This document shows, in pieces, positions 34,951 to 46,154 of a stretch of DNA of 64,000 nt. The stretch lies in the NCBI GenBank assembly GCA_030411725.1, contig MU839830.1, positions 124,001-188,000 on the forward strand, written 5' to 3'. The position numbers and the translations under genes were made by a program. This DNA is from Echria macrotheca (Eukaryota; Ascomycota; Sordariomycetes; Sordariales; Schizotheciaceae). The notes beneath the pieces were generated by a model. The model was given only the letters and a program-made list of their open reading frames with translations. It was not told the DNA's origin and did no database searches. How positions within the stretch are numbered: the stretch's first letter is position 1; each line of letters opens with the position of its first letter.

Positions 34951-37555
34951 ATGGGAACAGGTATGCAGCGATGTAGCGATCCATTGGTGAGGGCAATTGA
35001 AAGCTAACTTGGTCGCAGCAAAGAAGGAGAAGAACCGCCTCCAGCGGGAGGGCAAGACCCGCGGAGATCCGAAGCTGAAGGGCGAAAACTTCTACCGCTC
35101 GGCGAAAAAGATCAAGACGCTCAACATGTTCAAGGATGGCGGTGCGATCAGGAACAAGGAAGGCAAGATCGTCAAGGCGGCATCATACCAGAGCAGAGAG
35201 ATCCCCAAGGCTGTCATCGAGCCCAACAGGAGGTGGTTCACCAATACAAGAGTTATCGCTCAGGATACGCTCAAGTCTTTCCGGGAGGCGATAGCGGAGA
35301 AGGAGAAAGATCCTTACTGTATGTGCCTGCCCATGGTCTCTTTCACTCTGTGATGCTAACCGCCTGCGTAGCTGTCCTGCTGAAAAGCAATAAGCTCCCC
35401 ATGAGTCTAATTCGAGACGGACCCCAGGACGCCTTGAAGAAGCACGAGGCTAAGATGACGATCGAGAGCGAACCTTTCTCACATACCTTTGGGCCCAAAG
35501 CGCAGAGGAAACGGCCAAAGATCAGCTTCAATTCCATGGATGACCTAGCTGTGACTACGGAGAAGAGCCTCGAAAGTTATCATACCCGTCTGGAGGAGAT
35601 CAAATTCCTCAACGGCACGACCGGGTCAGTAGCGGGGCCAGCACCGGAGTTGGCTGATGGCTATGTGGAAGAAGAGGAATTCAGTGTCTCCACCGCGAAG
35701 GAACCCATTTTCAACAAGGGTCAATCCAAGCGCATCTGGAACGAACTGTGTAAGTTTGTCGTGGTCTCTCACACAATGCCGACTAACTGTTCTCAGACAA
35801 GGTCATCGACTCGTCTGACGTTATTCTCCATGTTCTGGATGCTCGTGACCCACTGGGTACCAGGTGGTACGTTTTCCGACTCTTCTCTTCCGGACTGTTG
35901 CTAATAAGCTATAGTCGTCATGTCGAGAAGTATCTAGCAGCTGAGGCACCGCACAAACATCTCGTCTTCGTATTAAACAAGATTGACTTGGTGCCTTCAA
36001 AGACAGCCGTAAGTTATTTTTCCAATAGTCACATCCTCCATCTACTCTTTCCTCGGAAAGACCCCAGGGGTTTTGTCAGGATTTCTTCCGCACTTGTTGC
36101 ACGATGGAAGTTGTCCGTTACACCGCTGGGAGATCAATATCCACCTCCCACTGTCCTTTGCCTGGTTATCAGGCGGGGATTGGCAATCTCCGTTTTGGAG
36201 TGCGCCACGGGAACCCGGACGTGTTTCTGATGAGTTGAAGGCCGTCACTAGCCTTCATGGCGGTCTTCTTAGTGATGATTCATACATTTTTAGAATTGAA
36301 AAGCGTTGGGATTGCCGTCTCAGGTGGTCGGGAGGCGGCTTGTTCGTTGGTGTTCGAGCTACAGCAACCGCATGCTTCGTCAGCCAACGGATGAACAAGT
36401 CGTTTCTCACACCTACCTCGGATGGCAGTCCCAAAACCTTACACCTTACATTTGACTCTGTTCATGCAGCAGAAGCTAATAGAAATAGGCCGCCTGGATC
36501 CGCGTGTTGCAGAAAGATCACCCCACGTGTGCGATGAGAGCCAGCATGAAGAATCCGTTTGGCCGCGGTTCTCTGATCGACCTTCTTCGACAATTCAGTA
36601 TCCTCCACAAGGACCGAAAACAAATTAGTGTCGGGCTGATTGGTTACCCGAATATCGGCAAATCGAGCATCATCAATGCCCTGCGAGGAAAGGCGGTGGC
36701 AAAGGTGGCTCCCATTCCGGGTGAAACTAAAGTCTGGCGTATGTTCACCATCGGACTCTGTTGTAGATGATAACTAACGTAGACACAGAATACGTCACAC
36801 TCATGCGCAGGATATACCTGATCGACTGCCCTGGTATTGTACCACCAAATCAACACGACACCCCTGAAGATCTGCTCCTCCGTGGTGTGGTCCGTGTTGA
36901 AAATGTGGACAACCCGGAGCAGTACATTCCGGCAGTTCTAAGAAAGGTCAAGCTTCATCATATGGAGAGAACCTATGAGTTGAAGGGATGGAAAGATCAT
37001 ATGGAATTTCTTGAGCTGCTCGCAAGAAAGGGAGGCCGACTGCTGAAAGGCGGTGAGCCTGATGTTGATGGTGTTGCGAAGATGGTTCTCAACGACTTTA
37101 TGCGAGGCAAGATTCCTTGGTTTACGCCTGCTCCAGCAATGGAGGGAGGTGAAGATGAAGCCGTTATTGAAGGTCGCGAAGGTCGTCTGGGCGAGATGCC
37201 GCTCAAGCGGAAGCGTGACGAGACGGAAAGCATACCTGCTGCGCAAAGCGAGGGTGTGCCAGAAGAGGACGACGAAGAGGACGAAGATTTTGCTGGCTTT
37301 GACAGCGACAGCGACTCTGAGCAAGGAGACGCTGAAGTGGAGACGGCTGAGGCGGATGGCGCTGAAGATATGATACCCCTGGACGAGACGAGCGATGAGG
37401 AGGAGAAGGAAGACGAGTCGGAGTCTGAGAGTGGCTCTGAAGGAAGTGGAGAGGATGTCGAGGAGTCTGACGTCGAGATAGAGGGTGCCAGCGAGCTTGT
37501 TGACTCTGAGGACGAAGCACCACCAGTTCCTAAAAGGCGGAGGAAAGCCAGTTAG
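34951..37555 (+). CDS. NOG2: Nucleolar GTP-binding protein 2 (60S ribosome assembly)
   Basis: Seven exons (34951..34960, 35019..35318, 35372..35749, 35797..35866, 35915..36008, 36489..36738, 36789..37555) close into 622 residues. The first exon holds only MGT and one base. The GTPase is circularly permuted, as in the YlqF/YawG family: G4 NKID precedes G1 GYPNIGKSS (from residue 336) and G3 DCPG. The N-terminal block [23 protein letters not shown] region and the acidic C-terminal tail are typical. Nog2/Nug2 joins pre-60S particles in the nucleus and is released before Nmd3 binds. The donor at 35867 (after AGGTG) restores the conserved DPLGTRCR. Intron 5 (36009-36488) is 480 nt, several times longer than any other intron in the window. 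Confidence 0.94.
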
Positions 37556-38194
37556 ACGCCAGGCCACATATTAGCTACTTAAAAGAAATAAGACGTCTAC
37601 GACTTGCAGACGTTTTATTCCCTCGGCTTCCTTGCTGTTGTTACGCGTTTCAACAAAAAAATAGTCGAACACGCTAGACCACAGTGAGGAAGACTAGGAA
37701 GTACAAAGTCTGCAAGCCGTAAACCTTTGAAGTGCTTTTGTTGATCTAGCACCAGTGGCCCCGGCTTGGAATCGTACCGGCATCACTTTCCAGAAGACAT
37801 ACTCTAAGCAGATATTCTTTGTCCAGATCCAGCCATCGTGACTACAGACCTGTCGCCGGCCAGTTGGGGTGTTGTTGATTCTTATTTACAAAGGTCTCAC
37901 TGTGTTTCACAATACGTCGACGGTGATATCTTTGGATTGTCCGATGGATGGACGGTCGATGAAGTCTTTCGAGAATCGAAGCGGGTCTATTGTCGAGATG
38001 ATAAGACGATATAAATACAATGCAATTCTCTCCCTCAGGCAGGGTTGCATGTCTTGTCTCACTGTGTCTTTCGTCGCTGAGGTAGGTCTGGTAAGTTTAC
38101 ACTCTCTAGAACTACTGGTACTGTCTCGTCACACTTTGTTGAGCCGAGAAATATCGAACGGTCCAGTCAGGTTAGGCCCAGGATCTAACCTTTG
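37556..38194. other. Intergenic, no gene seen
   Basis: This is the NOG2 3' flank and the upstream region of the CPxC-acidic frame. Composition is less GC-rich than in the genes. A donor-like GTAAGTTT occurs at 38091, so an upstream exon of the next gene is possible. Confidence 0.4.
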
Positions 38195-38965
38195 ATGCCT
38201 GGTGTGTGCATCATGATGGCGTTCCTCTCGATTCTGGAAATTGTGGAGAGTATACTGGTTAGGTTCGTGCTCCTGGCTATATTGACGGACTGGTTGGATC
38301 CTGTTTTGGAGTACCTAGATCTCCGACCTCTCGGACGGGTTGTCGGGGTCGGGGTCGGGGTCGAGGGTGAGGTCGGCGGTGAGGTTCTATTTGTAGAAAA
38401 CCCCGAACAGGAGGCGCCTAGAACTGGGGCTCCCGGGGTGAGGGATGCGGGGCCTTGTTCTGGTGTGGGTGAGTGTGTCCCGGGGAGGGACTTGAAGACA
38501 CCGACACCGGGCCCGGCACCGGAGCTTGATACAGGCCCGACTGCATCAGCAGCATCAGAGACCGATGACGGCGGGGAAAAAGAGGTCCTCCTCCCCTGTC
38601 CGATTTGCAGAGTGGAGAGGGGATATATTCGGTGTCCGGTGTGTAGGTCTAGGGTTGTGATATACGAAGGGCGGACGGGGACGGGGGATGTAGCGGCGCA
38701 CCTTCGGGAGCAGGCACACGGGGGTTGTTTACACCGTTCCCATCCCCATTCGGAGGTGGGATCGGTTGCAGAAGGGGATGAACGGGTGGCGGAAGGGGAT
38801 GGGGATGAGAAGGATGAGGATGGGGAGGATGGGGAGGAGGGAGAGGAGGAGGAGGAGGAGGAGGAGGAGGAGGAGGAGGATGACTATATTGATTCTGACG
38901 AGGAGGGGAGGCGGTGGCGATTTGTGCCTTTGAGGTATGGGTATAGGTGGGATCCTGTTGATTAG
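38195..38965 (+). CDS. Putative zinc-binding acidic protein (256 aa)
   Basis: I do not recognise this family. The frame starts MPGVCIMMAFLSILEIVESI, a hydrophobic amphipathic segment, then becomes Gly/Pro/Thr-rich. Two CPxC knuckles follow (CPIC, eight residues, CPVC), spaced like a zinc ribbon or the DnaJ/RING-like Cys pairs. A His/Cys-rich stretch (HLREQAHGGCLHRSHPH) comes next, then a poly-Glu run of about 20 residues encoded by a GAG repeat (38837-38880), and a tail ending YGYRWDPVD. The paired CxxC motifs argue against a random frame; the GAG microsatellite and the lack of splice support argue for caution. It could have another 5' exon. Confidence 0.45.
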   Translation: MPGVCIMMAFLSILEIVESILVRFVLLAILTDWLDPVLEYLDLRPLGRVVGVGVGVEGEVGGEVLFVENPEQEAPRTGAPGVRDAGPCSGVGECVPGRDLKTPTPGPAPELDTGPTASAASETDDGGEKEVLLPCPICRVERGYIRCPVCRSRVVIYEGRTGTGDVAAHLREQAHGGCLHRSHPHSEVGSVAEGDERVAEGDGDEKDEDGEDGEEGEEEEEEEEEEEEDDYIDSDEEGRRWRFVPLRYGYRWDPVD

Positions 38966-39641
38966 TCTAAGTCTAGATGCTTGATCAAGTTGGGTTTGAT
39001 ACCGGCTTTTTCCCCGGGGGGACTGTCTAGGGACTTAGGAACTTGCATAGATGGTTTTCATGTATCCAGGGAATGGATGGGATTGCATGGACTGGATACC
39101 TAGGTACCTTACCGAGAACGGCTACAGTGTTTTTTACTCATGCTAGAGTGAAAGGCTCATATAGCTCTTTGTTACAGTGGAGGTTGCGGCGTTTGGCTGC
39201 CTACTTACCTACCTACCTAGATATTGGATAGTTTGTTGGGTTATTATACGGAATCCCAAATAGATTCGGCAAGGCTTCTCCTTTTTTTCACTGTTCATGT
39301 CTCTCACTCGCTGCGCATCAAATCGCAACTGAAGTCTCTCACTCCGCAACTTCCACTAGTCACCTTGACATTATAAAAACCCATCATCCGACCCCGACAT
39401 CCCACTTTCAATTTTCCGCACCTCGCCGGTGCATTAGCAAAAACATAAAAATAATTACCACCTACCTACTCCGGAGACATCCAGAAACTATATCATCGAC
39501 GTGGTATACCTTAGTTCTAAAATGTGAGCAGAACACAAAAGACAGTCACATCGGGAGGACCCCCCCTATAGCTACGGTAGTTGCAAGAAAAGGGGGGCCT
39601 CCCCTCGAAAGCAAAATTAACAACACCAGTATTCGTCAGCA
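38966..39641. other. Intergenic region upstream of tRNA-Ser
   Basis: Contains CCTAGGTACCT-like elements (39099-39110), a TACCTACCTACC run (39205-39222), an AT-rich stretch (39370-39480) and a strong inverted repeat at 39553-39604. No protein gene seen. Confidence 0.5.
39553..39604. repeat. GC-rich inverted repeat upstream of tRNA-Ser
   Basis: The left arm GGGAGG-A-CCCCCC (39553-39565) pairs with the right arm GGGGGGCCTCCC (39592-39603), giving 12 base pairs with one bulged A and a loop of about 26 nt. It ends 38 nt before the tRNA gene. Confidence 0.7.
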
Positions 39642-39723
39642 GGCGTGGTGGCAGAGTGGTCTAATGCGCCAGACTTGAAATCTGGTTCCTTCGGGAGCGT
39701 CTGTTCGAATCAGGCCCACGTCG
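39642..39723 (+). tRNA. tRNA-Ser(UGA)
   Basis: This 82-nt cloverleaf has no intron. The acceptor stem GGCGTGG pairs with CCACGTC (one G-U), leaving G as discriminator. The anticodon stem CCAGA/TCTGG encloses the loop CTTGAAA with anticodon TGA, reading UCA serine codons. A long variable arm (TTCCTTCGGGAG region), the hallmark of tRNA-Ser, precedes the T arm with loop TTCGAAT. The internal promoters are an A box TGGCAGAGTGG and a B box GTTCGAATC. A T6 Pol III terminator follows at 39736-39741. Confidence 0.96.
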
Positions 39724-40040
39724 ATGTATCTTTCATTTTTTGCTGTGTTTGTTACCTCTTCATAGAGGTGTGTTTTGTGTACACTCGGCTGCCCTCCCGC
39801 TTTGGGAAAGGGGTTGTTGGGTGGTTGCCTTTTTGGGGAAGTTTCGTTTGGGGGCACTGTCTGGGACAGCTCTCTGCCGCATGTCTTCTGCAATGACGAG
39901 CATCAAATAACGTGACGGTCAATAATATATAGAGAAATATCCATCTTGCCGTCTACCTAGCTTTGAGATGTAGCGATAGAGCCAAAACAAACTAACCAGC
40001 AAGCACTACATGTACAGAAACACACCCGACATCCAAACAT
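39724..40040. other. Spacer between tRNA-Ser and NLR-like gene 3' end
   Basis: This holds the tRNA trailer and the 3' flank of the minus-strand NLR-like gene. No further gene seen. Confidence 0.5.
39736..39741 (+). terminator. RNA polymerase III terminator (T6)
   Basis: Six T residues start 13 nt after the tRNA-Ser 3' end, the normal Pol III stop. Confidence 0.85.
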
Positions 40041-43000
40041 CTAGTCTGAATCGCTCCCGAGAGTATCATTGTCATCATCATCGTCATCCGTATCATCGTC
40101 CGTCTCGGTCCGCGTGTCGTCGGCATTAAACGGCGTCGGCGCGTCCTCCGTCGGCGTCCCCGACTTCTCCGACGTCACATCCGGCAGCGGCGCAAACTCG
40201 GGCCCCTCGGCCTCGAACTCGTGGTCCGGGTGCAGCAGGTGTGCGGACCTCGCGCACTTGTAGCACAGATTGAACGCGCAATTTCGACACTTCCAGTTCA
40301 GGCCGGCGACACCCTGTAGTTCATCATGTTAGCGATGGGGCCCCCCCAACTTTTGGTCATCAACATACCGTGAGACAGTGATCGCACGTCCATCCTTGCT
40401 TGAGATCGGCGACTCTGGTGCTGTGTAGCTCGTCGTCCCACGTCTCGGTCGTGCCGTCGGGCAGCTTCCGCGTCTTCTCTTTCGGCGTCAACGCTTCGTA
40501 CACGGCGTCGGACGATCCAAAATAGCGGGCGGCCTTGAGGGGCGACCAGACGCGGTCCCGACCGCTGGCGTCGATGACCGGCGCCGTCACCCAGAGGTCG
40601 GCCCCGTAATCATTCACCACAGACTCGATGAGCCACTCGTAGGCAAAGTTTGCCTTGGAAAGCCACATGAGCACCGTCCAGCCGTCCGCGTCCTTGTCGT
40701 TGACGTCGACCTTGGGCTTGGGGAACCGGACATCCTTCTTCTTCTTTTTCGGCTTGGCATCCTTGTCCTCTTCCACCTTCTTCTCCTCTTCCTTCTCCCC
40801 CTCCACGGCGGTTTGAATACCCTTCAGCGTTTCGATAAAGTAGTAGCTGGCACTGCCGGCCGCAAAGTGCAATGGAGTCATACCGGACTTGTCCCGTGGC
40901 AATGGGTCCGCGCCTCCTTCGATGAGCGGCTCCACGATATCCCAATAGCGGTAGGCGGCGACATGGACGGGACGTCTCCCCTGCGGATCCGTAATATTGG
41001 GGTTCGCGCCGTGGGTTAACAGCAGCTTGATGGCATCGGCATAGTGGTTGTTGGCGCACTTGATGAGCGGGTAGTGCCACAGGTCATCGTTGCACTTCTC
41101 ATCGGGATCGACCTTGGCCTCTTCCAAGAGATAGCGCACAATCTTCTCCCTGTCCTCGCTCCAGGATCCATCCAGAGCCGAGCTGAGCAACGTCTCCTTG
41201 TAGCCACGCCGATGTGCGAGATGCACGTCGGCACCGGCTGCCATGGCGGCCTCAAAAACGTCCCACATGCCGAGAGAAACGATGGAATGAAGAACGGTGC
41301 CCGTTTTCGCGTTGTATACGTTGACGTCGGTCTTCTTATCGATGAGGAACTTGGCAATCTCCGAGTTTTGAGCCTCGACTGCTTCGACGAGCGGCGTTCT
41401 TCCTTCCCTGTTGATCGCAGATATGTCGGCTCCGGCTGTGTACAGCATCTTGACAGCCGACAACGGTGTTTTCGGGCCGATATTGTGCAGAACTGTGTTT
41501 CCGGCGTTGTCGGACTGCGTCAGGTCGGGCCTGAACTCGAGCAGAGTCTCCATCACCGGGCCCGGGTCGTCGGCAATTGTGTCAAGACAGAATTCAAGCG
41601 GGAAGCTTCCGTCCTTGGTCTGATGCTTGGGGTTCGCTCCATTCTCCAGCAGCAACCTCATGACGTCGACGTGCCCGTTCTTGCACGCAATACATAGCGG
41701 CGTCATCCCGTCCTCGTACTCTTCGAGATTTAGGTCGGGCTTGTAGGTCAGCGGCTTCTCGAAGTCGGGCTTCGTGCCATGCTCTAGTAGCGCCTTCAAC
41801 GTTTCAACCTGGTTAAACTTTGCCGCGATGTAGGCGAGCGTTCCCGTATCGGACATCTGGTTGATGTCCGCCCCATGAGCCAGCAGGATCTTGACGATAT
41901 TGACTGCATCGTATGCCGCATGCAGCGGCGCCCAGCCCCAGTCGCTTGTGATGGTGACGTCGGCCCCCTTATCCAAGAGCAACTTCACGACCTCCTCGTT
42001 CCGCTCGTAGCTGGCGACCCAAAGAGGGGTCTGCGACACTCCAACGCCCAGATCTACCGGTGCGCCCTTATCGAGTAGGAACTCCACCAGTTCTTTGAGG
42101 CGCCAGTATCCTGCTGCGCGGCAGATCGCGTTGCTCCGATATGTCTTGTTGGCGGGCTGCTCATCCACCCGGGCGCCATGCTTCAAGAGAAGCTCGACGA
42201 TCTCCCTTATCTCTTCCGTGGTTAGGTCTTCGGCGCCAATGACCGCAACCATTATATTGTCCCACTCCTCTGGAGTCTCGTTCGGATCCGCCCCCTTTTC
42301 GAGGAGAAGACGGCACACGTCAACATGGCCCCGCGTGGCCGCATGCCAGAGCGCTGTCCGTCCACCCAGAACCGCTTTGAGGTCCGCTCCATGATCCAAA
42401 AGCGCCGAAACGCATTCGGCATAGCCGTTGGCTGCTGCCATAATCAACGGCTTGGCATTGAGTGTGTCCTCAATCGAGTTCTCCAGCTCGTCTACACCGA
42501 CGTCCGTTGCCGCGCCTCCCTCGAGAAGCGCCCTCACGGCCTTCGGCTTTGCATTCGCAACAGCTCGATGGATAGGCTTAATACCCGCAGCACCTGCTTC
42601 CTCGCTCTCGGGATCGTCGCTACCCCCAGGCTTTGCTCCCGCTGCCAACAGCTTCTTGATGATATCCGGACAGCCCTCCCAGGATGCGTGAGCCAACGGA
42701 GTATTTCCGAACTCGTCCTTGACTTCAATGTCGCACTTTTCATCGATCAGAAACTGCACCATGTCCTGGTGACGTCCTTCAATGGCAATATGAAGAAGGG
42801 AGCTCGCGAAAGTGCCCTCTGGCTCCGGAAACTTGACACCATGTGAACGGAGTTTCTTGGCCGTGTCTGTCAGGCCGAGCCAGGCCGCACGCGAGAATAA
42901 CTCTGGTGGCCAGGCAAACTGCTCTGTCTTCGAAGCCAGCTCTATCAGGCTGTCCAACACATCGACATCGCCTACGGCGGCAGCAGCGGATATGGCGTCG

Positions 43001-45893
43001 CGGAGTTCGAGTTCGCGTGGCTTGACCGCGTCGGCGATAAGCTTGGCCGTGGACTTGTGACCATTTCGGATGGCTTCGACCAGAGCATGCCCGGCATTTT
43101 CGACGAACAATTCTGACGACTTTTCGGCTGCGATGTGGGCGGATACTATGTCGTCCAGCCCCGACATGGCCACGACGGGGAGAGCCGACAGATAACCGCG
43201 CTGGGTGCGGACCATGTGGTTAGAGAATACATAATGGGCAGCAGCCCAGGCGTTTCTCAAATTCTTGTCTTCAAAGAAGGCCGCCGCCTCCTTTTTGGGC
43301 TGGTTCGTGCCGGCCAAGGCATAATGCTTCGGCCAGTAAAGGACGGCGTAGGATACGAGATCCTCGCGCGGTCGAACCGATGGTGTCTCGTCGAGAGACA
43401 CAAAGCGATCGCACATATCCTGTACCTTGGCAGAGACGCTTGGGAAACTGAGGTATCGGAGACACTGGCGGGCGAGCTCTCCGTGCGCCATGGCTGACTC
43501 TTCGGCGGTGGGCTGCTTGCGGTTGGACCAGACGTGCCAGACGTCGACCTCGTAAGTCTTGTGGAACGCCTGCCAGAATTGTCTGATATCCTTGGTGATT
43601 TCGTCAAAGAACACATCCTCGAGGTCCTCTTCCGTCGCGCCTTCGGAAAGTTCCACGGCAATCCCGAGTTCAAAGCGGGTCAGGGGCTGAAATACAGTGT
43701 CGACCCAGGAGAGCAAGCTGCGAGCCCTGGTCTGGCGAGGGCCGAACGAATCGACAATCATCTCGAGAAAAGAATCGATATTTGCCCCCTTCAGCCTGGC
43801 CAGCGTCTTCTTGATGCCCGCCTTGGAATCGTCCTGGGTGCAGTTCGTGAGCCAGCGGATGGCGAATTCCCCAAGGCGGTCGTCCGCATCAAATGTCAGG
43901 AGGACTTCCTTCACCTGGTCCTGGAAGCGGGCATACATTGGCTTCTTCTCTAGAAGGCGCTTCACGTGGAATCCGAACCGGCGCTCGAATGTCCCAGACC
44001 ACGGTTTCTCGTTGCCCTTTGGCAAATCGGACAGGTCAATGGAAGGCCAGACGGCGAGAGCCTTGTCAAGTTCCTCATTGGCTCCAGTTGTCGTCGTTAG
44101 AATGAAGCGGAAGCGCTTCTCAGACAGCGTGCGGAACTCGGCAATGAGGTCGAGGAGAACCGATACGGATTCGTCACACTCGTCCAGGCAGCCAATAAAG
44201 AAGCCCATGGGGCGGAGGCCCGGCATGTCGTGACATGAAATAAACATTTGGACGAGATCCTGCGTGGTCCATGCCCGGTGCGTCTGCAACATATCGAAAA
44301 CATGGACAATGCCTCGAACGTCGTTGTTCCGGCTAACGACTTGGGTGATCATGAAGGTGAGCAGCCGGTCAACCGTGTTGAAACGGCAGTCATTACGCTT
44401 GAATCCAAAGTAGGCCATGTTCTTGGTCAGAGGGTCATCGTAGCCGTTCTCGTAGAAAAGGTAATCCCAAAGCTTCTCCGAGTATATTCTGACAAAGGCC
44501 GAGTTATGGATGTGCAACACACTCGGGGCACGCTGTTTCGACCACGACTTGTAGTTGGCGTGCTTCACAATGGCATCATCATGGTACTGGGACAGCCAGC
44601 TGAAGTCGTCTGCGACGGCGGGTCTGGCCGGAGGCGACATGGCGAGAAATGTCTTGCGAAACTGAGCGATACTGGTTGGAGGGAGGGTGAAGAAGGGGAA
44701 GTTGTTAAGCTTTGAAGAGATAGCTCTGGCAAACTTGTCGCCTTCGTCGTCGGCCGCCTCATCGCCCTCGGCAAGCTTCAGGTGGTGAACTCCGCTCTGG
44801 TTCTGTACATATTCGTACGGGAGATTGAAGCAGCACAACGAGGCGGTCCAAGGCGCTGGAATATCATTATCCGGTCCCACACCTTTGCTGGCAATATTAT
44901 ACACCGAGGCATGGTGCAAGACCTTGCTGTCGAGGAACTCGTCGTTGATTCGAAGAAGGGCGAGTGACAGCTCGGTGATGGCATCCATGACCCAGTCCTG
45001 AAATGCGTTTTCAGGCATCAACAGGAGCTTCGCCACTTGATCCTCAATGTCGATTCGGATACCCTTGTGAGGACACCCCAGGAAAACCAGGTTAGTGGTA
45101 TCAAAAGGTATGTCCCCGTATTTACTCGGGTTGAGCGCGGCAAGGAGGAGGGCCTTTTTCACAATAGTGCCGCCAACATCATGTGCGACAAAGACTATGC
45201 CTCGCCGAGGCTATGAGAGTGTCAGAAGGATGCATGGGAAGCCAGCTGCAGGAAACAGTGCAGTACTCACGGGAGTCTCGGCGTCCGGGTAGACCTCCTG
45301 GTTGAACTTTTGGCGTAGGTCCAACAAACCGTCGAGCAGTGACTGGGCCACGCGCTCGATGCCTCCGCGGTAGAGCACATCGGGCCGGTCTTGGTCGGTG
45401 GCATGATAGTCATACTGGAAGTGCAAGTAGCGACATCCCGAGAAGCCCATGTCGCTGTACATCCAGCTGGTGGCGCTCTTGGACCCCTCGCCCTGTCTCC
45501 AGCCGCCAGTGGTCCATGAGGTTTCCCGGATGCTGTGGACGACGACGACACTGATGGATCCCATTAGCATGGCAGCCGGGTATTTTGGGCAGCTGTCACT
45601 CACTCATACTCGTGCCATTCACCCCACGAGGTGTCCTCATACAGGAGCCCGTACTCGGGCGGATCAGGCGTTGGGTCGGCTTCCGACTTCTTGTCGGCCT
45701 CGGCCTTGTCGTCACCGTCCTTCTTGGACGCATCGTCGTGGTGTTCGTGTTCCTGGTCCTGGTCCTTCTTGGCCTGGTCCTGGGCTTCAGCATTTTGCTG
45801 CGTCTGAGGCTGGGTCTGCTGGTCGAGGTCGTCGTCGAGATCCGACTCGTCCCGCTGGTCTGACGACGCCGACTCGCTCTCGCTGTCCGACAT
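40041..45893 (-). CDS. NLR-like protein: hydrolase-NACHT-ankyrin-ZZ (1,894 aa)
   Basis: Four exons, complement(45604..45893), (45271..45550), (40369..45210) and (40041..40313), close to 5,685 nt. Residues 1-75 are acidic and Gln-rich. About 95-330 form an alpha/beta-hydrolase of the kind found at the N-terminus of fungal NLRs (VVVVHSIRET, then VFVAHDVGG, then NLVFLGCPHKG). The nucleophile elbow has Asp201 where active enzymes have Ser. Residues ~395-620 align with fungal NACHT domains: WLSQYHDD lead-in, SVLHIHN at the P-loop strand, Walker B-like FIGCLDECDES, and the following helical domain. The GxxxxGK(S/T) P-loop is absent (NSAFVRIYSEK instead). About 20 ankyrin repeats span ~990-1790. A C-terminal ZZ zinc finger follows (CDHC, CRNC, CYKC, HPDHEF), then an acidic tail. 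It probably acts as a sensor or scaffold rather than an ATP-driven NLR (inference). Confidence 0.88.
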
Positions 45894-45997
45894 GATGTTC
45901 TGCTTTCTTGGACGCTATCACCACTCTAGCTGCGGTTGGAGTTTGAGGTGCTCTCGAAGCCCCGCGGAGACTCAGATCCTCAATGGACTGAGCTGAC

Positions 45998-46009
45998 ACT
46001 GACGGCGGC
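45998..46009 (+). promoter_or_regulatory. Shared 12-mer ACTGACGGCGGC, copy 1
   Basis: It occurs 105 bp before the NLR-like ATG, and again at 48170-48181 in the divergent promoter of the neighbouring pair. Confidence 0.4.
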
Positions 46010-46134
46010 TGGGCCAAATCAGCTGGCGCCGACCTGCGTCTGGCCGAGCTTCGCTTCATCTCGGCGGTTGGCCCAGCACTCGGCGCAGCATCCTGCCTGG
46101 GTGCCTGGTAGGGCGACGTGAAGGAAGAGGTGAG

Positions 46135-46154
46135 GTACCGGTACATTGGCGGGG
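46135..46154 (+). promoter_or_regulatory. Shared palindromic promoter element, copy 1
   Basis: The sequence GTACCGGTACATTGGCGGGG starts with a perfect 10-bp palindrome. It lies 242 bp upstream of the NLR-like start codon. It matches the copy at 48142-48161 at 17 of 20 positions in the same orientation. A transcription factor site is inferred. Confidence 0.6.

Noticed and set aside
36272..36278. GTGATGA in the long NOG2 intron as the C box of a snoRNA
   Set aside because: No CTGA D box follows at a suitable distance inside the intron, and no terminal stem is visible.
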